Of a DNA stretch of 64,000 bases, positions 8,635 to 17,631 are shown piece by piece (position 1 is the first letter of the stretch; each line of letters starts with the position of its first letter). The notes below the pieces were generated by a model. The model was not told the DNA's origin. It saw only the letters and a list, made by a program, of their open reading frames with translations, and did no database searches. The position numbers were made by a program, and so were the translations under genes. This stretch comes from Rheinheimera texasensis DSM 17496 (GTDB lineage Bacteria > Pseudomonadota > Gammaproteobacteria > Enterobacterales > Alteromonadaceae): the NCBI RefSeq assembly GCF_000711985.1, contig NZ_KL544007.1:219488-283487 (forward strand), in the 5' to 3' direction.

Positions 8635-8695
8635 CAGAACTCCGGGACTGTCGGGCAAAGGCCGCGATTATAACCAAGCGGACAGTTGGCCGCAC

Positions 8696-9181
8696 TTAAT
8701 TCAGGATCTCGCCGGGTTGATACTCCAAATCATTCAGTTCGGCCATCAGGCTGGCAAAAATGTGCGTCCAGCCTTCAATTAATTGCTGGCGATACAAAGC
8801 CCATTGCGCGGAGGTCTGGTGGCTCAGTACCAGTTCGCACCCCAACGGGTGCGGCTGAAATTGTAACTGCACCATGTCTGGTTCGGCGAGGCCAGGCGGC
8901 GAGCACCTGGCCATCGCGCTGGTGCTGCAACTGAACAGCAGCAAGTGCGGGCGCAGGATTTGATGATACTCGGCAGTATGGATCCACTGATGTCCATTTA
9001 ACTGTTCGATGACGCGAAATTGCTGATTGGGGGTGAATTCCAGCTGCAGGTGATGCATCCGGCCCTGCGGCGTGGCGAACATCCAGCGACCGGCCTGATG
9101 CTCGGCCAGCCAATGGTCAAATACTTGTGTCGGGGGCTGACGAAATAAATGACGAACCTGAATGAGTTCCGACTCAACCAT
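8696..9181 (-). CDS. SRPBCC/AHSA1-like domain protein
   Basis: A 161-residue cytoplasmic protein with the look of the START/AHSA1 ligand-binding fold: an N-terminal strand (ELIQVRHLFRQPPTQVFDHW), a middle segment with W/G pattern, and a C-terminal amphipathic helix (LIEGWTHIFASLMAEL). The start at 9181 has AAGGAGTGGTG directly before it; a longer frame to 9277 has no ribosome site. Ligand and function are unknown. It lies between rlmA and the VOC gene on the same strand. Confidence 0.65.
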   Translation of the reverse strand: MVESELIQVRHLFRQPPTQVFDHWLAEHQAGRWMFATPQGRMHHLQLEFTPNQQFRVIEQLNGHQWIHTAEYHQILRPHLLLFSCSTSAMARCSPPGLAEPDMVQLQFQPHPLGCELVLSHQTSAQWALYRQQLIEGWTHIFASLMAELNDLEYQPGEILN

Positions 9182-9305
9182 CACACCACTCCTTGTTGGA
9201 TGCCTGTTGTTGGATGCCTGGCCCGATAGACATCTACCGGATTCAACAGTGTAGGAGCAGGAATATGACGTACCCAAGTCAGCCGGATGATTTGTCAGAA
9301 AAATA

Positions 9306-9698
9306 TCAGGTATTTTTCCGTTCGATTAAATCCCACAGGTTGCCATAGAGGTCGGCAAACACGGCAACTGTACCGTAGGGTTCATAGCGCGGCGTTTCTT
9401 GAAATTGTACACCAGCGGCGGCCATGCGTTGATAATCGCGTTCAAAATCATCGGTTTGTAAAAACAACCAAACCCGCCCGGCGCCCTGGCGGCCAATCAT
9501 CGCCTGTTGCTCTGCATCGCTGGCGCGCGCCAGTAACAGTGCTGAACCTGTGTCGCCTTGCGGTGCGATGACGACCCAGCGTTTTTGCCCTTGTGGGGTA
9601 TCTTCTACCAGCCGGAAGCCTAACTTGTTGCAGTAAAAGTCGATGGCCTCGTCGTAATCGCGCACGAGCAGGCTGACGAGGGCAAGTTGTTGTTGCAT
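9306..9698 (-). CDS. VOC-family (glyoxalase/dioxygenase fold) protein
   Basis: A 130-residue single vicinal-oxygen-chelate domain pair: ALVSLLVRDYDEAIDFYCNKLGF at the start (quoted in parts: ALVSLLVRDYD, AIDFYCNKLGF) and the second betaalphabeta unit ending FADLYGNLWDLIER, with the metal-ligand Glu expected in that final strand replaced by the D/L context. The ATG at 9698 is preferred to an upstream TTG at 9713. Members include glyoxalase I, antibiotic-binding proteins and dioxygenases; I cannot choose. It follows the two-component genes by 21 bases on the same strand. Confidence 0.8.
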   Translation of the reverse strand: MQQQLALVSLLVRDYDEAIDFYCNKLGFRLVEDTPQGQKRWVVIAPQGDTGSALLLARASDAEQQAMIGRQGAGRVWLFLQTDDFERDYQRMAAAGVQFQETPRYEPYGTVAVFADLYGNLWDLIERKNT

Positions 9699-9719
9699 AG
9701 TTGAATATTCCAAAATGAG

Positions 9720-10355
9720 TTAATGCAATAAACCAAGATCGATGGCTTTCAGTACCGCCTTGGTTCTGTCGCGCACACCGAGTTTACTTAAAATGGCCGA
9801 CACCTGATTTTTCACTGTGCCTTCAGACTTAAACACCGCGGTGGCGATTTCCCTGTTACTGAAGCCGGCCGCCAATAATCGCAGCACTTCAACCTCTTTG
9901 GGCGACAGTGTTTCAGTGTCCTGCGGCGCGTCAGTGATCTGGCGGGATTGCAGGATACGGTCGGTCAGTGCCGGTTGCAACAAAGAGCCGCCGACGGCAA
10001 CAGTGCGGATCGCCTGCAGCAGCACATCAAGCGCGACATCTTTTAAAAGATAACCACGGGCACCGGCCAGCATCGCGCTCAGTACCTGCTGATGGTCATC
10101 AAAAGTGGTCAGCATCAGCACCGGTACGCGCAGTCCGGCCTGCTGCAATGAATGCAGCGCATCAATACCACTGACCTGCGGCATGCGGATATCCATCAGC
10201 AGCAGGTCCGGTTGATATTGCTGCACCAGCGTGACGACTTCACTACCATTGCTGGCCTCTGCCACCACTTCGATCTCTGCATCCAGCTGCAATAAGCTGA
10301 TAATGCCCTGACGGACTAAGGTTTGGTCGTCGATAACAATGATCCGGATCCTCAT
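9720..10355 (-). CDS. NarL/FixJ-family response regulator
   Basis: A 211-residue DNA-binding regulator. The receiver domain has the acidic pair in VIDDQ near residue 8, the phospho-acceptor Asp in LLLMDIRMP near 55, Thr in MLTTFDD near 83 and the Lys in YLLKD near 105. The C-terminal LuxR-type helix-turn-helix is ETLSPKEVEVLRLLAAGFSN through GTVKNQVSAILSKLG (about 147-195). Its ATG overlaps the stop of the kinase gene by 4 bases (ATGA), so the two are translationally coupled. It resembles DesR/LiaR-type partners of HisKA_3 kinases. Confidence 0.93.
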   Translation of the reverse strand: MRIRIIVIDDQTLVRQGIISLLQLDAEIEVVAEASNGSEVVTLVQQYQPDLLLMDIRMPQVSGIDALHSLQQAGLRVPVLMLTTFDDHQQVLSAMLAGARGYLLKDVALDVLLQAIRTVAVGGSLLQPALTDRILQSRQITDAPQDTETLSPKEVEVLRLLAAGFSNREIATAVFKSEGTVKNQVSAILSKLGVRDRTKAVLKAIDLGLLH

Positions 10356-11581
10356 GTCGTCACCGCCGGCAATTCAATATCAATCTGCAGCTGTTGCTCC
10401 GGGTTTGACAGCAGCAAACGACCGCCGGCTTGCTCAATGCGCTCGCGCATGCCGGTCAGGCCATGACCCTCAATCAGTGGCCAGTGCGGGAGCTGGCCAT
10501 TGTCGCGAAAGCGATAGTGAATTTGATCTTTGTATTGCCATAATTGCAGTTGGGCGCTGCTGGCGCCGCTGTGGCGTACAGTGTTGGTGATGGCTTCCTG
10601 ACTGACCCGGTACAGCAGTGCTGTAGACAGCGGATCTGAAGGCAAACCGGGCGGGATTTGCAGGTCCAGCTGCAACTGAGGTACGTTTTGCGCCAGTGCT
10701 TTAAGTTGCAACGCCAGTTGTGGCAGCGCAGGTTCACGTAGTTGCGACACAGTGTGCCGTATTTCCTGTAGCAGTTGTTTGGCCAGATCATGGCAATGTT
10801 GAATGTGCCCGGTCAGTGCCTGTTGTGCCGTGTCATTGGCGGTATCAGCTGCACTGAGCTGGCTGCTTTGGTAACCGGCAACCTGCAGCTGAATGACTAA
10901 AGCGGTCAGATGATGGCCCAGACTGTCGTGTAAATCGCGGGCAATACGCAGCCGTTCGGCATCTGCGGCTTGTATCGCCAGTTGCGAGTGCGCGGCCAAT
11001 AATGCCTGATGCGTCTGGGCTAAGGCCTCACGCGCCAGCTTTTCTTCGCGCGCTTTGCTCATCGCAAACATGGCAAAAAACTGAAAAGTGCCACAGACCA
11101 GAATCATCAGGCCTTCACCAAGACGCAAGCCATCCAGTGACTGCATGATCAGCACTGGCAATAACGCCGGTACGATCATCAGATATAACCAGCGCGCCGG
11201 CACGAACCAGGGCAACAGACAGCACCACAACACACCGAGGCCAGCGGCAAAGCCATTCGGTGCCAGCACCGCGGTTGTCGTCAGTGCCGCCCACATCGTG
11301 ACCAAGCCAACCCATGGGGTGGAATGTTCTTCGCAGGACTGACAATAAAAAAACAACCCGATAAACAGCAATAAACTGACCGCGCACAACAGGCTGAGCG
11401 GATGCCAGTTGCCATAGAGCTGCATGGCCGTGCTTTGCTGGATATAAGCAAACACCAGCCAGCTCAGCACTGCCGCCAGATTTTCTTTATGCAGCCAGCG
11501 CGCCGGATGCACGCTGGCCGGCGTTGGCGTTGGCGTTGGCGTTGGCGTTGGCGTTGGCAAGGGCGCGACAGAGTCAGTCAT
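10352..11581 (-). CDS. membrane sensor histidine kinase (HisKA_3 type)
   Basis: A 409-residue kinase. Residues 8-22 are a Thr-Pro repeat, followed by about five or six hydrophobic spans up to residue 170, then a coiled linker and the dimerisation/phosphoacceptor motif RIARDLHDSLGHHLTAL near 213. The HATPase domain shows the N-box YRVSQEAITNTVRHS near 322 and the G-box HGLTGMRERIEQAGG near 377. The ATG at 11581 is used; the frame can be read one TTG codon earlier. There is no large periplasmic domain, so the stimulus is probably sensed in or at the membrane, as in DesK/LiaS-like kinases (inference). Confidence 0.92.
   Translation of the reverse strand: MTDSVAPLPTPTPTPTPTPTPASVHPARWLHKENLAAVLSWLVFAYIQQSTAMQLYGNWHPLSLLCAVSLLLFIGLFFYCQSCEEHSTPWVGLVTMWAALTTTAVLAPNGFAAGLGVLWCCLLPWFVPARWLYLMIVPALLPVLIMQSLDGLRLGEGLMILVCGTFQFFAMFAMSKAREEKLAREALAQTHQALLAAHSQLAIQAADAERLRIARDLHDSLGHHLTALVIQLQVAGYQSSQLSAADTANDTAQQALTGHIQHCHDLAKQLLQEIRHTVSQLREPALPQLALQLKALAQNVPQLQLDLQIPPGLPSDPLSTALLYRVSQEAITNTVRHSGASSAQLQLWQYKDQIHYRFRDNGQLPHWPLIEGHGLTGMRERIEQAGGRLLLSNPEQQLQIDIELPAVTT
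11520..11558 (-). repeat. hexanucleotide microsatellite (GGCGTT)x6.5
   Basis: Six perfect GGCGTT units plus GGC, 39 bases. On the coding strand of the kinase they encode an in-frame Pro-Thr repeat within the first 25 residues. Because the unit is six bases, slippage would change the number of Pro-Thr pairs without shifting the frame. Confidence 0.95.
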
Positions 11582-11753
11582 CAATTTTTTGCTCAGGTCG
11601 GGTCTACAGAAGTCTCGCAGTATGCGCGAGGCCTGCCTGTACCAGCAATAGGCCAGAAGTCATAGTGCCGAAAGTGACTTGTGGCACTGTGCCGGCCCGC
11701 GTAAAAGCCGCATGCTGGTTTCAGTTGAGATCGCAACCGCCCGGAGGCTTTTT

Positions 11754-12503
11754 ATGCAAATGTTGCATCAGTTTTTATTAGTTTTACATGTGGTTTGTGG
11801 CGCACTGGCGTTGTGCGTGTTCTGGGGGCCAATGCTGGCGAAAAAAGGCAGTCCCTGGCATGTGCGCAGCGGCCATTGGTACAGCACGCTGATGTATCTG
11901 ATTTGTGGCGCCGGTGTTTTGATGTGTGCACTGGTGCTGTCTGCGCCGCTGGTGGTCAAAGCGGCTGATTTACGTGTCGGCCAAGACCCGCAGGTGTTTG
12001 CTGAGCGGGTTAGGCTGATGTCTGGGTTTTTACTATTGCTGTGTTTGCTGGCGCTGATGAATTTACGCCAGGGCTTGTTGGCATTGCAGGCTGGTGCTGC
12101 GCGTGTCGCGCTCAAACATTGGTCGCATCAGGCTTTAGTACTAATCACATTTGGCTACGCCATCTGGACTTTATGGCAGGCCGTGCCACGCCAGTTTGTA
12201 TTGGGGCAAATTTTCGGCGCTATTGCGCTCTTTAGCAGCATCGGGTGTCTGCGGTATATCCACAGAGCCAGCGTGGAACAATCAGCGATACTGAAAGAGC
12301 ATATCGGCAATATGCTGGCCTCCGGCATCGCCATTTTTACCGCCTTTTTTGCCTTCGGCGGCCGGAAAGTGCTGGATTTCAGCCCTGAGCTGCAACTGGT
12401 CAGCTGGGTGCTGCCGTCGGCGTTGGGCATAGCCGCGACCTTCTGGTACAACAAACGTTATGTAAAAGCCCGCGTGGGCCTCAAGACGGCAGCGGCGCGC
12501 TGA
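11754..12503 (+). CDS. multi-pass membrane protein, DUF2306-like
   Basis: A 249-residue protein with about seven hydrophobic spans, beginning MLHQFLLVLHVVCGALALCV. The segment HVRSGHWYSTLMYLICG near residues 36-52 resembles the H-x-R-x-G-x-x-Y pattern of DUF2306-type predicted membrane proteins, and a last span is near 215-235. The start at 11754 has CCGGAGG 6 bases before it. It is divergent from the sensor kinase with 172 bases between. Function unknown; the family assignment is tentative. Confidence 0.7.
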   Translation: MQMLHQFLLVLHVVCGALALCVFWGPMLAKKGSPWHVRSGHWYSTLMYLICGAGVLMCALVLSAPLVVKAADLRVGQDPQVFAERVRLMSGFLLLLCLLALMNLRQGLLALQAGAARVALKHWSHQALVLITFGYAIWTLWQAVPRQFVLGQIFGAIALFSSIGCLRYIHRASVEQSAILKEHIGNMLASGIAIFTAFFAFGGRKVLDFSPELQLVSWVLPSALGIAATFWYNKRYVKARVGLKTAAAR

Positions 12504-12540
12504 GATATACTGCGGGCCTCTCAATTTACGGGGACTTGTG

Positions 12541-12867
12541 ATGTCAGACAGCTTAGAACTCTGGTCGATGGATGAACTTTGTGACCATGCATTTGCGATT
12601 TTTGAAGAACTGGCCAGTGAGAATCTGAGTGCTGAGGACTACGCGCTTTATCAGCAACATTATGAAAGCCGGGCTTATGTGGATTTAGTACCGGCTGGCG
12701 AAGACTGGCTGGAGCTGATTGGTGCTGAGCTCGACTCTGAGCTGCACCTAGAAGCGCTGATTGGTCTTGGCGGCACTGATGGCGCGGCCGACCTTGTGTT
12801 AGCGCGTATTTTGCTCAGCAGAGAAAAACACGATGCACTGTGCCATGCCCAGTGGCGCGGGCAGTAA
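12541..12867 (+). CDS. yciU: YciU/HI1450-type double-stranded DNA mimic protein
   Basis: A 108-residue strongly acidic protein that matches the DUF440 family: MDELCDHAFAIFEELASENL at the start, EDWLELIGAEL in the middle and the diagnostic C-terminal block ARILLSREKHDALCHAQW. The family's solved member HI1450 is described as a DNA mimic thought to bind HU-type proteins. Many Asp/Glu residues fit this. The ATG at 12541 follows GGGGACTTGTG. It is followed 16 bases later by the HutD-like gene. Confidence 0.85.
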   Translation: MSDSLELWSMDELCDHAFAIFEELASENLSAEDYALYQQHYESRAYVDLVPAGEDWLELIGAELDSELHLEALIGLGGTDGAADLVLARILLSREKHDALCHAQWRGQ

Positions 12868-12883
12868 GTGGCGTGGGCAATAA

Positions 12884-13525
12884 ATGGTAAATCTGATTGC
12901 TAACTCTAAGCCAGTCTATGTTCAGGTTATCCCGGCATCTGAGCAGCTGGTGACGCAGTGGGCTGGCGGTGAAACCCGGCAACTGGCGATAGCTCCGATT
13001 GGCTCGAGCGTCGCCGCGCGGGATTTTCACTGGCGTTTTAGCAGCGCGACCGTGTTGCAATCCGGCCCCTTTACCATCTTTGATGGTTACCAGCGATATC
13101 TGGCAATCCGCAGTGGTGCAGGTCTTGAGCTCGCTGTGACTGCGCCAGGGGCACCACAACAGCGTATGCAGCTTTGCAGTGTGCAGCATCAGGCTGGTTT
13201 TGCCGGTGCGGCGTCAACTGATGCAACACTGCTCGATGGCCCGGTGCGAGACATCAATTTAATGTTGTCGGCTGGTCTGCAAGGTGGGCTGCGGGCGCTG
13301 CGCCTGCAGGCAAATCAACCTGCGTTTTTGCAGACAGTCGCCAGCGGTTGGTGGCTCATTTATGCCGATGGGCTGAGTCAAGGCCAGCAAATCCAAATAC
13401 AAAGCGGCGCACAGCAGTATCCATTGGCAAGTGGTGATGTGTTGGTGTTGCCAGAAGCCAGCTGCACTTTATTGGCGGCAGTGGATTGCGAGCTGGTGGC
13501 TGCCTGGATCGCTGCCACCGCATAA
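12884..13525 (+). CDS. HutD/Ves-family cupin protein
   Basis: A 213-residue protein of the HutD (DUF886) family: the opening VTQWAGGETRQLAI, DFHWRFSSATVLQSGPFT near 46-63 and the family block ATLLDGPVRDINLM near 111-125. HutD proteins are associated with histidine utilisation in some bacteria and E. coli Ves with cold response; neither biochemical role is established. No hut genes are nearby. Two cupin-like halves are suggested by the repeated strand pattern. Confidence 0.82.
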   Translation: MVNLIANSKPVYVQVIPASEQLVTQWAGGETRQLAIAPIGSSVAARDFHWRFSSATVLQSGPFTIFDGYQRYLAIRSGAGLELAVTAPGAPQQRMQLCSVQHQAGFAGAASTDATLLDGPVRDINLMLSAGLQGGLRALRLQANQPAFLQTVASGWWLIYADGLSQGQQIQIQSGAQQYPLASGDVLVLPEASCTLLAAVDCELVAAWIAATA

Positions 13526-13642
13526 AGTCGGTTGGTTTTGTTGGCGAAAGCAGAATCTGTCTATCGGTGGCAAAATCTTCTGGTGATCGAAAGCAGTTTT
13601 TGGCAAGCTCAGCTTTATCTGAGTTTTGATAATGCTGGCATT

Positions 13643-14866
13643 ATGCTGCACCACAAGCTGCGTTCCTGTGATTTATCCGTCTCTCGGTTTATTTTCTTGC
13701 CTCGTCAGTATGGGCTGATGTTGTTGATAGCCGTGCTGTCTGCTTTCGCGCCGGTTCAAGCCAACAGCACAGTGAAGGCTGATGTAACATCCAGTTCCGC
13801 AGCATTATTAGCGCCTGAGTTGCGCTTGGCTGCGCCGTCAGTAAGCGCTTTCCCGCCCGCTACTGGCAATTTTGCGCTGTGGCAGCAACAGGCGAAAAAT
13901 CTGCTCCATCATGCCTTGTTACTTCCACCAGCTGATCCGGTCTTGATTGCCGCCGCCACACGGCTTAATCCTGCAAGCATCACCAACCTTGAGCAGTGGC
14001 GGTTGCCGCTATGGCAGCCGCTGGATCTGTATCTGTATAAGCCAGCCAAGTTGCGTCAGGGCGCAATCAACGCGGTGATCCTGCTGCATGATCATGGCGC
14101 CGAATTTCGCATCGGCAAAGACAAATGGTTACCGCCCGCGCTCAGCGACCAGCCGCAGTTGGTCAGCCAGTGGCAGCAAAAATATTTTGATGGTATGACT
14201 ATTGCTGAACTGTTGCGGGCACAAGGTTATCTGGTGTTGCTGGCCGATGCGCCGGGTTTTGGTGCGCGCGGGCCGATTCAGTACGCTGAACAGCAGCAAC
14301 TGGCAGCCAATTTACAGGCGCAGGGTGCCAGTCTTGCCGGCCTGATGGCGCGGGAAGATGAAGCTGCAGCGGCTTTTTTGGCGCGCCAACCCGGCGTGAC
14401 GGGCATCGCTGCTGTGGGCTTTTCGATGGGCGGATTTCGCGCCTGGCAGCTGGCGGCTATATCGGCAGATGTAAATGCTGCTGTCAGTGTGGGGTGGTTC
14501 AATAGCCTTAAGTTTTTGCGGGAACCTGGCAATAACTTCAGCCGCGGCCAGACTGCTTTCTACATGATCCATCCCGGGCTTTACCGTCAGATGGATTTGC
14601 CGGATATCGCCGCGCTGGCTGCGCCTAAACCACTGTTATTGCTGCACGGTGAGCAGGACCCTTTAATGCCGCCTGCCGAGGTCAACGAGGCGTTTCAACA
14701 GCTGAAAAACCGTTACCAACAATGCGGTGCACCAGCGCCAGAACTCGTGATAGCAAAGGGACAAGGCCATCGCTTTGGCGATGGCTTACAGCAAGAGATG
14801 CTGCACTGGCTGGCGCAGCTTCAGTTGGCAGATCTTCAATTGCCAGGGGCCGGTTGTAGCAACTGA
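13643..14866 (+). CDS. exported alpha/beta hydrolase (dienelactone hydrolase-like)
   Basis: About 407 residues with a hydrophobic signal region (GLMLLIAVLSAFAPVQA). The hydrolase core shows the nucleophile elbow VGFSMGGF near 257, the acid in LLHGEQDPLMPP near 338 and the His in KGQGHRFGDG near 377. An insert between strands holds the lid region. The start is uncertain: ATG at 13643, ATG at 13718 (directly at the hydrophobic segment) and a TTG at 13532 are in frame and none has a strong ribosome site. Its last 31 bases overlap the end of the convergent nuclease gene. Substrate unknown. Confidence 0.78.
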   Translation: MLHHKLRSCDLSVSRFIFLPRQYGLMLLIAVLSAFAPVQANSTVKADVTSSSAALLAPELRLAAPSVSAFPPATGNFALWQQQAKNLLHHALLLPPADPVLIAAATRLNPASITNLEQWRLPLWQPLDLYLYKPAKLRQGAINAVILLHDHGAEFRIGKDKWLPPALSDQPQLVSQWQQKYFDGMTIAELLRAQGYLVLLADAPGFGARGPIQYAEQQQLAANLQAQGASLAGLMAREDEAAAAFLARQPGVTGIAAVGFSMGGFRAWQLAAISADVNAAVSVGWFNSLKFLREPGNNFSRGQTAFYMIHPGLYRQMDLPDIAALAAPKPLLLLHGEQDPLMPPAEVNEAFQQLKNRYQQCGAPAPELVIAKGQGHRFGDGLQQEMLHWLAQLQLADLQLPGAGCSN

Positions 14867-15636
14867 TCCAGCTGCCAGGCCAGGCGCACTGCCGCCTGCA
14901 GCAGACGGGTTTCAATCAGCGGTCCGTCGCGGTCCAGTTCCGGCTGACTGAATAACATGCCAGGTTTGTAGCGCTGATAAACCTTGCGGGTTTGTGTCAG
15001 CGATTGCTGTGCCCACACCAGCGGCTGTCCGCTTTGCCACTGTAGGATTGTGGCCGGTGGCAGTGCCGCCAGTTTGCCTGCAGCCAATTGCTGATTGTCG
15101 GCATAACCGAGACTTTTCAGCATCGCCGTGTCCCAGATTCCATGCAGATTTGACGGTTTGCCAAAATAATAAACCGCGGTTTTATTGCCGCCTAAATCGT
15201 CGGCATAACTAACATGTAGCGGCTGGTGCAAATCAGCAATAAGATGGCTGTAGAACAACAAAGCCTCGGCGCGTTGCCGGTTTTGTCCGGGTTGTTTTAG
15301 CAGCGCCGCATAATGCTTCAGTGCGCTGAGTAAACAGCCCCTGGCAGCACAATCTGTGGCTTTTACCTGCGACTGTTGACGCGGCACATTCAGATAGTGG
15401 AAAGGGGTGGTGAACTGATAAGCCGGTTCTCGTCGTGCTTCGTCCGGCCAGATGCAGCCCTCGGCGAACTGCTTTTCTGGACCGACAGCAAGTAACAGGT
15501 CAATCTGTTGTCTGGTGTCTGGTTTTACCAGCTGATAGGCCAGGCTGCACACTTGTTGATGACCGATACTGCCAAATGCCAGAACTTTGCCGGGCAGCCA
15601 ACATAACATCAGCCCAAGGAAAAACGCTAAACGCAT
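14836..15636 (-). CDS. exported S1/P1-type zinc nuclease
   Basis: A 266-residue protein. The signal peptide is FFLGLMLCWLPGKVLA; the mature protein would begin FGSIGHQQV, where family members usually begin with Trp whose backbone amine binds zinc, so Phe at this place is notable. Other zinc-ligand blocks are present: WPDEAR near 66, FHYLNV near 82, HLIADLHQPLHV near 127-138, DLGGNKT near 143 and NLHGIWD near 160. Members cleave single-stranded DNA and RNA and remove 3' phosphates. The ATG shares one base with the rlmJ stop (TAATG), so translation is coupled to rlmJ. Confidence 0.9.
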   Translation of the reverse strand: MRLAFFLGLMLCWLPGKVLAFGSIGHQQVCSLAYQLVKPDTRQQIDLLLAVGPEKQFAEGCIWPDEARREPAYQFTTPFHYLNVPRQQSQVKATDCAARGCLLSALKHYAALLKQPGQNRQRAEALLFYSHLIADLHQPLHVSYADDLGGNKTAVYYFGKPSNLHGIWDTAMLKSLGYADNQQLAAGKLAALPPATILQWQSGQPLVWAQQSLTQTRKVYQRYKPGMLFSQPELDRDGPLIETRLLQAAVRLAWQLDQLLQPAPGN

Positions 15637-16472
15637 TATTCCTCCACCAGCTGGCGGACTGTCCATTGCACCGAAGGACCCAGCAAGGGCGCTAACTCGG
15701 CCAGCGCATCTTTCATCTCCGCCGCGAGGGTATAAGGTGGGTTGATCACAAGCATGCCGCTGCCGGTCATGCCAAAACCACTGCTGTCAGGCAGCGGGCA
15801 CAGTTCAATCCGTAGTTGATTGCGGATGCCGGTGCCAACAATCGCATCAATCACCGCTTCAATACTGGCGCGCTCAATCACCGGATACCAGATGGCAAAA
15901 GTGCCTTGTGGAAAACGCTGCACGCCTTGCTGCAGACCTTTGACCAGATCCTGGTATTCGGTTTTCAGCTCATATGGCGGGTCAATCAATACCAGACCGC
16001 GCTTGTGCAGCGGTGGCAACATGGCGCGCAGACCGGCATAAGCGTCCATTTTTTCAATGCGGCAAAACCGGCGGCCTTCAAACTGGGTTTGTAACAATGG
16101 AAAATCCGCAGGATGCAGTTCAGTCGCCTGAATGCTGTCACCATCGCGCAACATCAGCCGGGCAATGCCGGGCGAACCGGGATAAAACTGCAGCTGGCCG
16201 TCCGGATTCAGCTCACGTACCAGCTCCAGATAAGTTTGTAATGCCGGGCTACTGGCCTGATAGCCAAACAACTTGCCGATACCGGTCTGATACTCGCTGG
16301 TTTTTTGCGCCTGCGCACTGTCGAGACTATATAAACCCGCGCCGGCGTGGGTGTCGTGATAGCAAAATGGCTTATCTTTTTTCTTTAAATACATCAGGAT
16401 AGCGACTTCTACCAGATGCTTGACCAGGTCGGCGTGATTGCCGGCATGAAAACTGTGACGGTAACTGAGCAT
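15636..16472 (-). CDS. rlmJ: 23S rRNA (adenine-2030-N6)-methyltransferase RlmJ
   Basis: A 278-residue SAM methyltransferase. The N terminus LSYRHSFHAGNHADLVKH is the RlmJ signature and sets the start at 16472 rather than the longer frame. The catalytic DPPY motif is in LVLIDPPYELKTEY near 164. It methylates A2030 of 23S rRNA during subunit assembly. It forms a coupled pair with the downstream nuclease gene and is divergent from the yfiF-like gene with 140 bases between. Confidence 0.94.
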   Translation of the reverse strand: MLSYRHSFHAGNHADLVKHLVEVAILMYLKKKDKPFCYHDTHAGAGLYSLDSAQAQKTSEYQTGIGKLFGYQASSPALQTYLELVRELNPDGQLQFYPGSPGIARLMLRDGDSIQATELHPADFPLLQTQFEGRRFCRIEKMDAYAGLRAMLPPLHKRGLVLIDPPYELKTEYQDLVKGLQQGVQRFPQGTFAIWYPVIERASIEAVIDAIVGTGIRNQLRIELCPLPDSSGFGMTGSGMLVINPPYTLAAEMKDALAELAPLLGPSVQWTVRQLVEE

Positions 16473-16612
16473 AAATATTCCGAAACGGCGCAAATTGGCG
16501 CCAGCTTACTGCAGCCGATGACAAACTCAAGTCTTTCTTCGATAGCGCAGGGTTTTGCGGTAAACTGAGCACCTTTTTGGGCTGCAGGCCCGTCAGTGAC
16601 AGGACCGACATC

Positions 16613-17569
16613 GTGGCATATCCGCCGAAAAAACCAGCTTCTACCGCCCGCCCACCGCGTTCACGTGACGGCGAGCCGTCGTTACTCGAAAAACCATGGA
16701 AAGGCAAAGGCTCAGCATCCGCAGCAAAATCCGGTAAGCCGCGCGCGGATAAACCGGCTGACCAGCCGCAGAACCAGCCGCGTCAGAGCCAATCACGTCA
16801 GCACCAGCCTTTGTCTGCAGCGCAACTGAAACAACAAGGCCAGCATGAAAGCCGGGTTTTAGGTGAAAACGCCTGCCGGGTTTGTTTCACGCAACGACCT
16901 GACGCTGTGATCAAAATGTACCTGCATGCCGACTATGCGCCGCGTTTTGCCGATGTGATGAAATATCTGGCGGCGCACAAGCGGGCTTATCATATTGTCG
17001 ATAATGCTGAGCTGGAAAAGATCAGCGGCAGCCAGCACCATGGCGGCGTGATCCTGGTGGTGAAAAAACGCGAGTCGATGTCCATCGCCAGTTATCTGAC
17101 GCTGCACCGTAAAAAACCACAAGACTGTTTATTGGCGCTCGATGGCGTAGGCAATCCGCATAACCTCGGCGCCATCGCCCGGAGCTGCGCGCATTTTGGC
17201 GTCAGTGGTATTATTCTGACTGCACCTGAAGCACTGCAATCCGGCGCTGCTGCACGCACGGCCGAAGGTGGGCTGGAATTTGTTGAAGCGCTGCAAACCG
17301 ATCATCTGCCTCTGGCACTGAAGCTGTGTAAAGAAGCGGGTTATACCCTCATTACTACTTCGAGCCATGCCGGCGTATCTTTGTATAAAAGCCAGCTGCC
17401 GAAAAAGGTGGTGGTGGTGTTTGGTGAAGAAATGCAAGGCGTGTCCAAAGCCGTCGCCAACAGCGCCGAAATTGCTTTGCAGATTCCGGGTACAGGTAAA
17501 GTTGAATCGCTGAATGTCAGCGTCGCCGCCAGCCTGATTCTGGGGGAGTGGTATCGGCAACAGCAATAG
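16613..17569 (+). CDS. SPOUT (TrmH-like) RNA methyltransferase, YfiF-like
   Basis: A 318-residue protein starting with GTG at 16613 (AGGA lies about 10 bases before). The first 85 residues are a basic, Pro/Gln/Ser-rich disordered arm. A substrate-binding domain follows (ENACRVCFTQRPDAVIK; SGSQHHGGVILVVKKR near 150), then the SPOUT domain with motif 1 GNPHNLGAIARSCAHFG near 186, motif 2 VVVFGEEMQGVS near 269 and motif 3 VESLNVSVAASLILGEW near 296. It matches E. coli YfiF in order and length; the RNA target of YfiF was not known to me. Confidence 0.88.
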   Translation: MAYPPKKPASTARPPRSRDGEPSLLEKPWKGKGSASAAKSGKPRADKPADQPQNQPRQSQSRQHQPLSAAQLKQQGQHESRVLGENACRVCFTQRPDAVIKMYLHADYAPRFADVMKYLAAHKRAYHIVDNAELEKISGSQHHGGVILVVKKRESMSIASYLTLHRKKPQDCLLALDGVGNPHNLGAIARSCAHFGVSGIILTAPEALQSGAAARTAEGGLEFVEALQTDHLPLALKLCKEAGYTLITTSSHAGVSLYKSQLPKKVVVVFGEEMQGVSKAVANSAEIALQIPGTGKVESLNVSVAASLILGEWYRQQQ

Positions 17570-17631
17570 ATTAAGCGGTCTGTCTTTGCGACAAATTGCC
17601 TGACAAAGAATTTATCTGCAGCTATAACTGA

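Noticed and set aside
11520-11558. Repeat array as a possible CRISPR.
   Set aside because: Units are 6 bases without spacers and lie inside a gene; it is a microsatellite. No CRISPR-like array was seen elsewhere.
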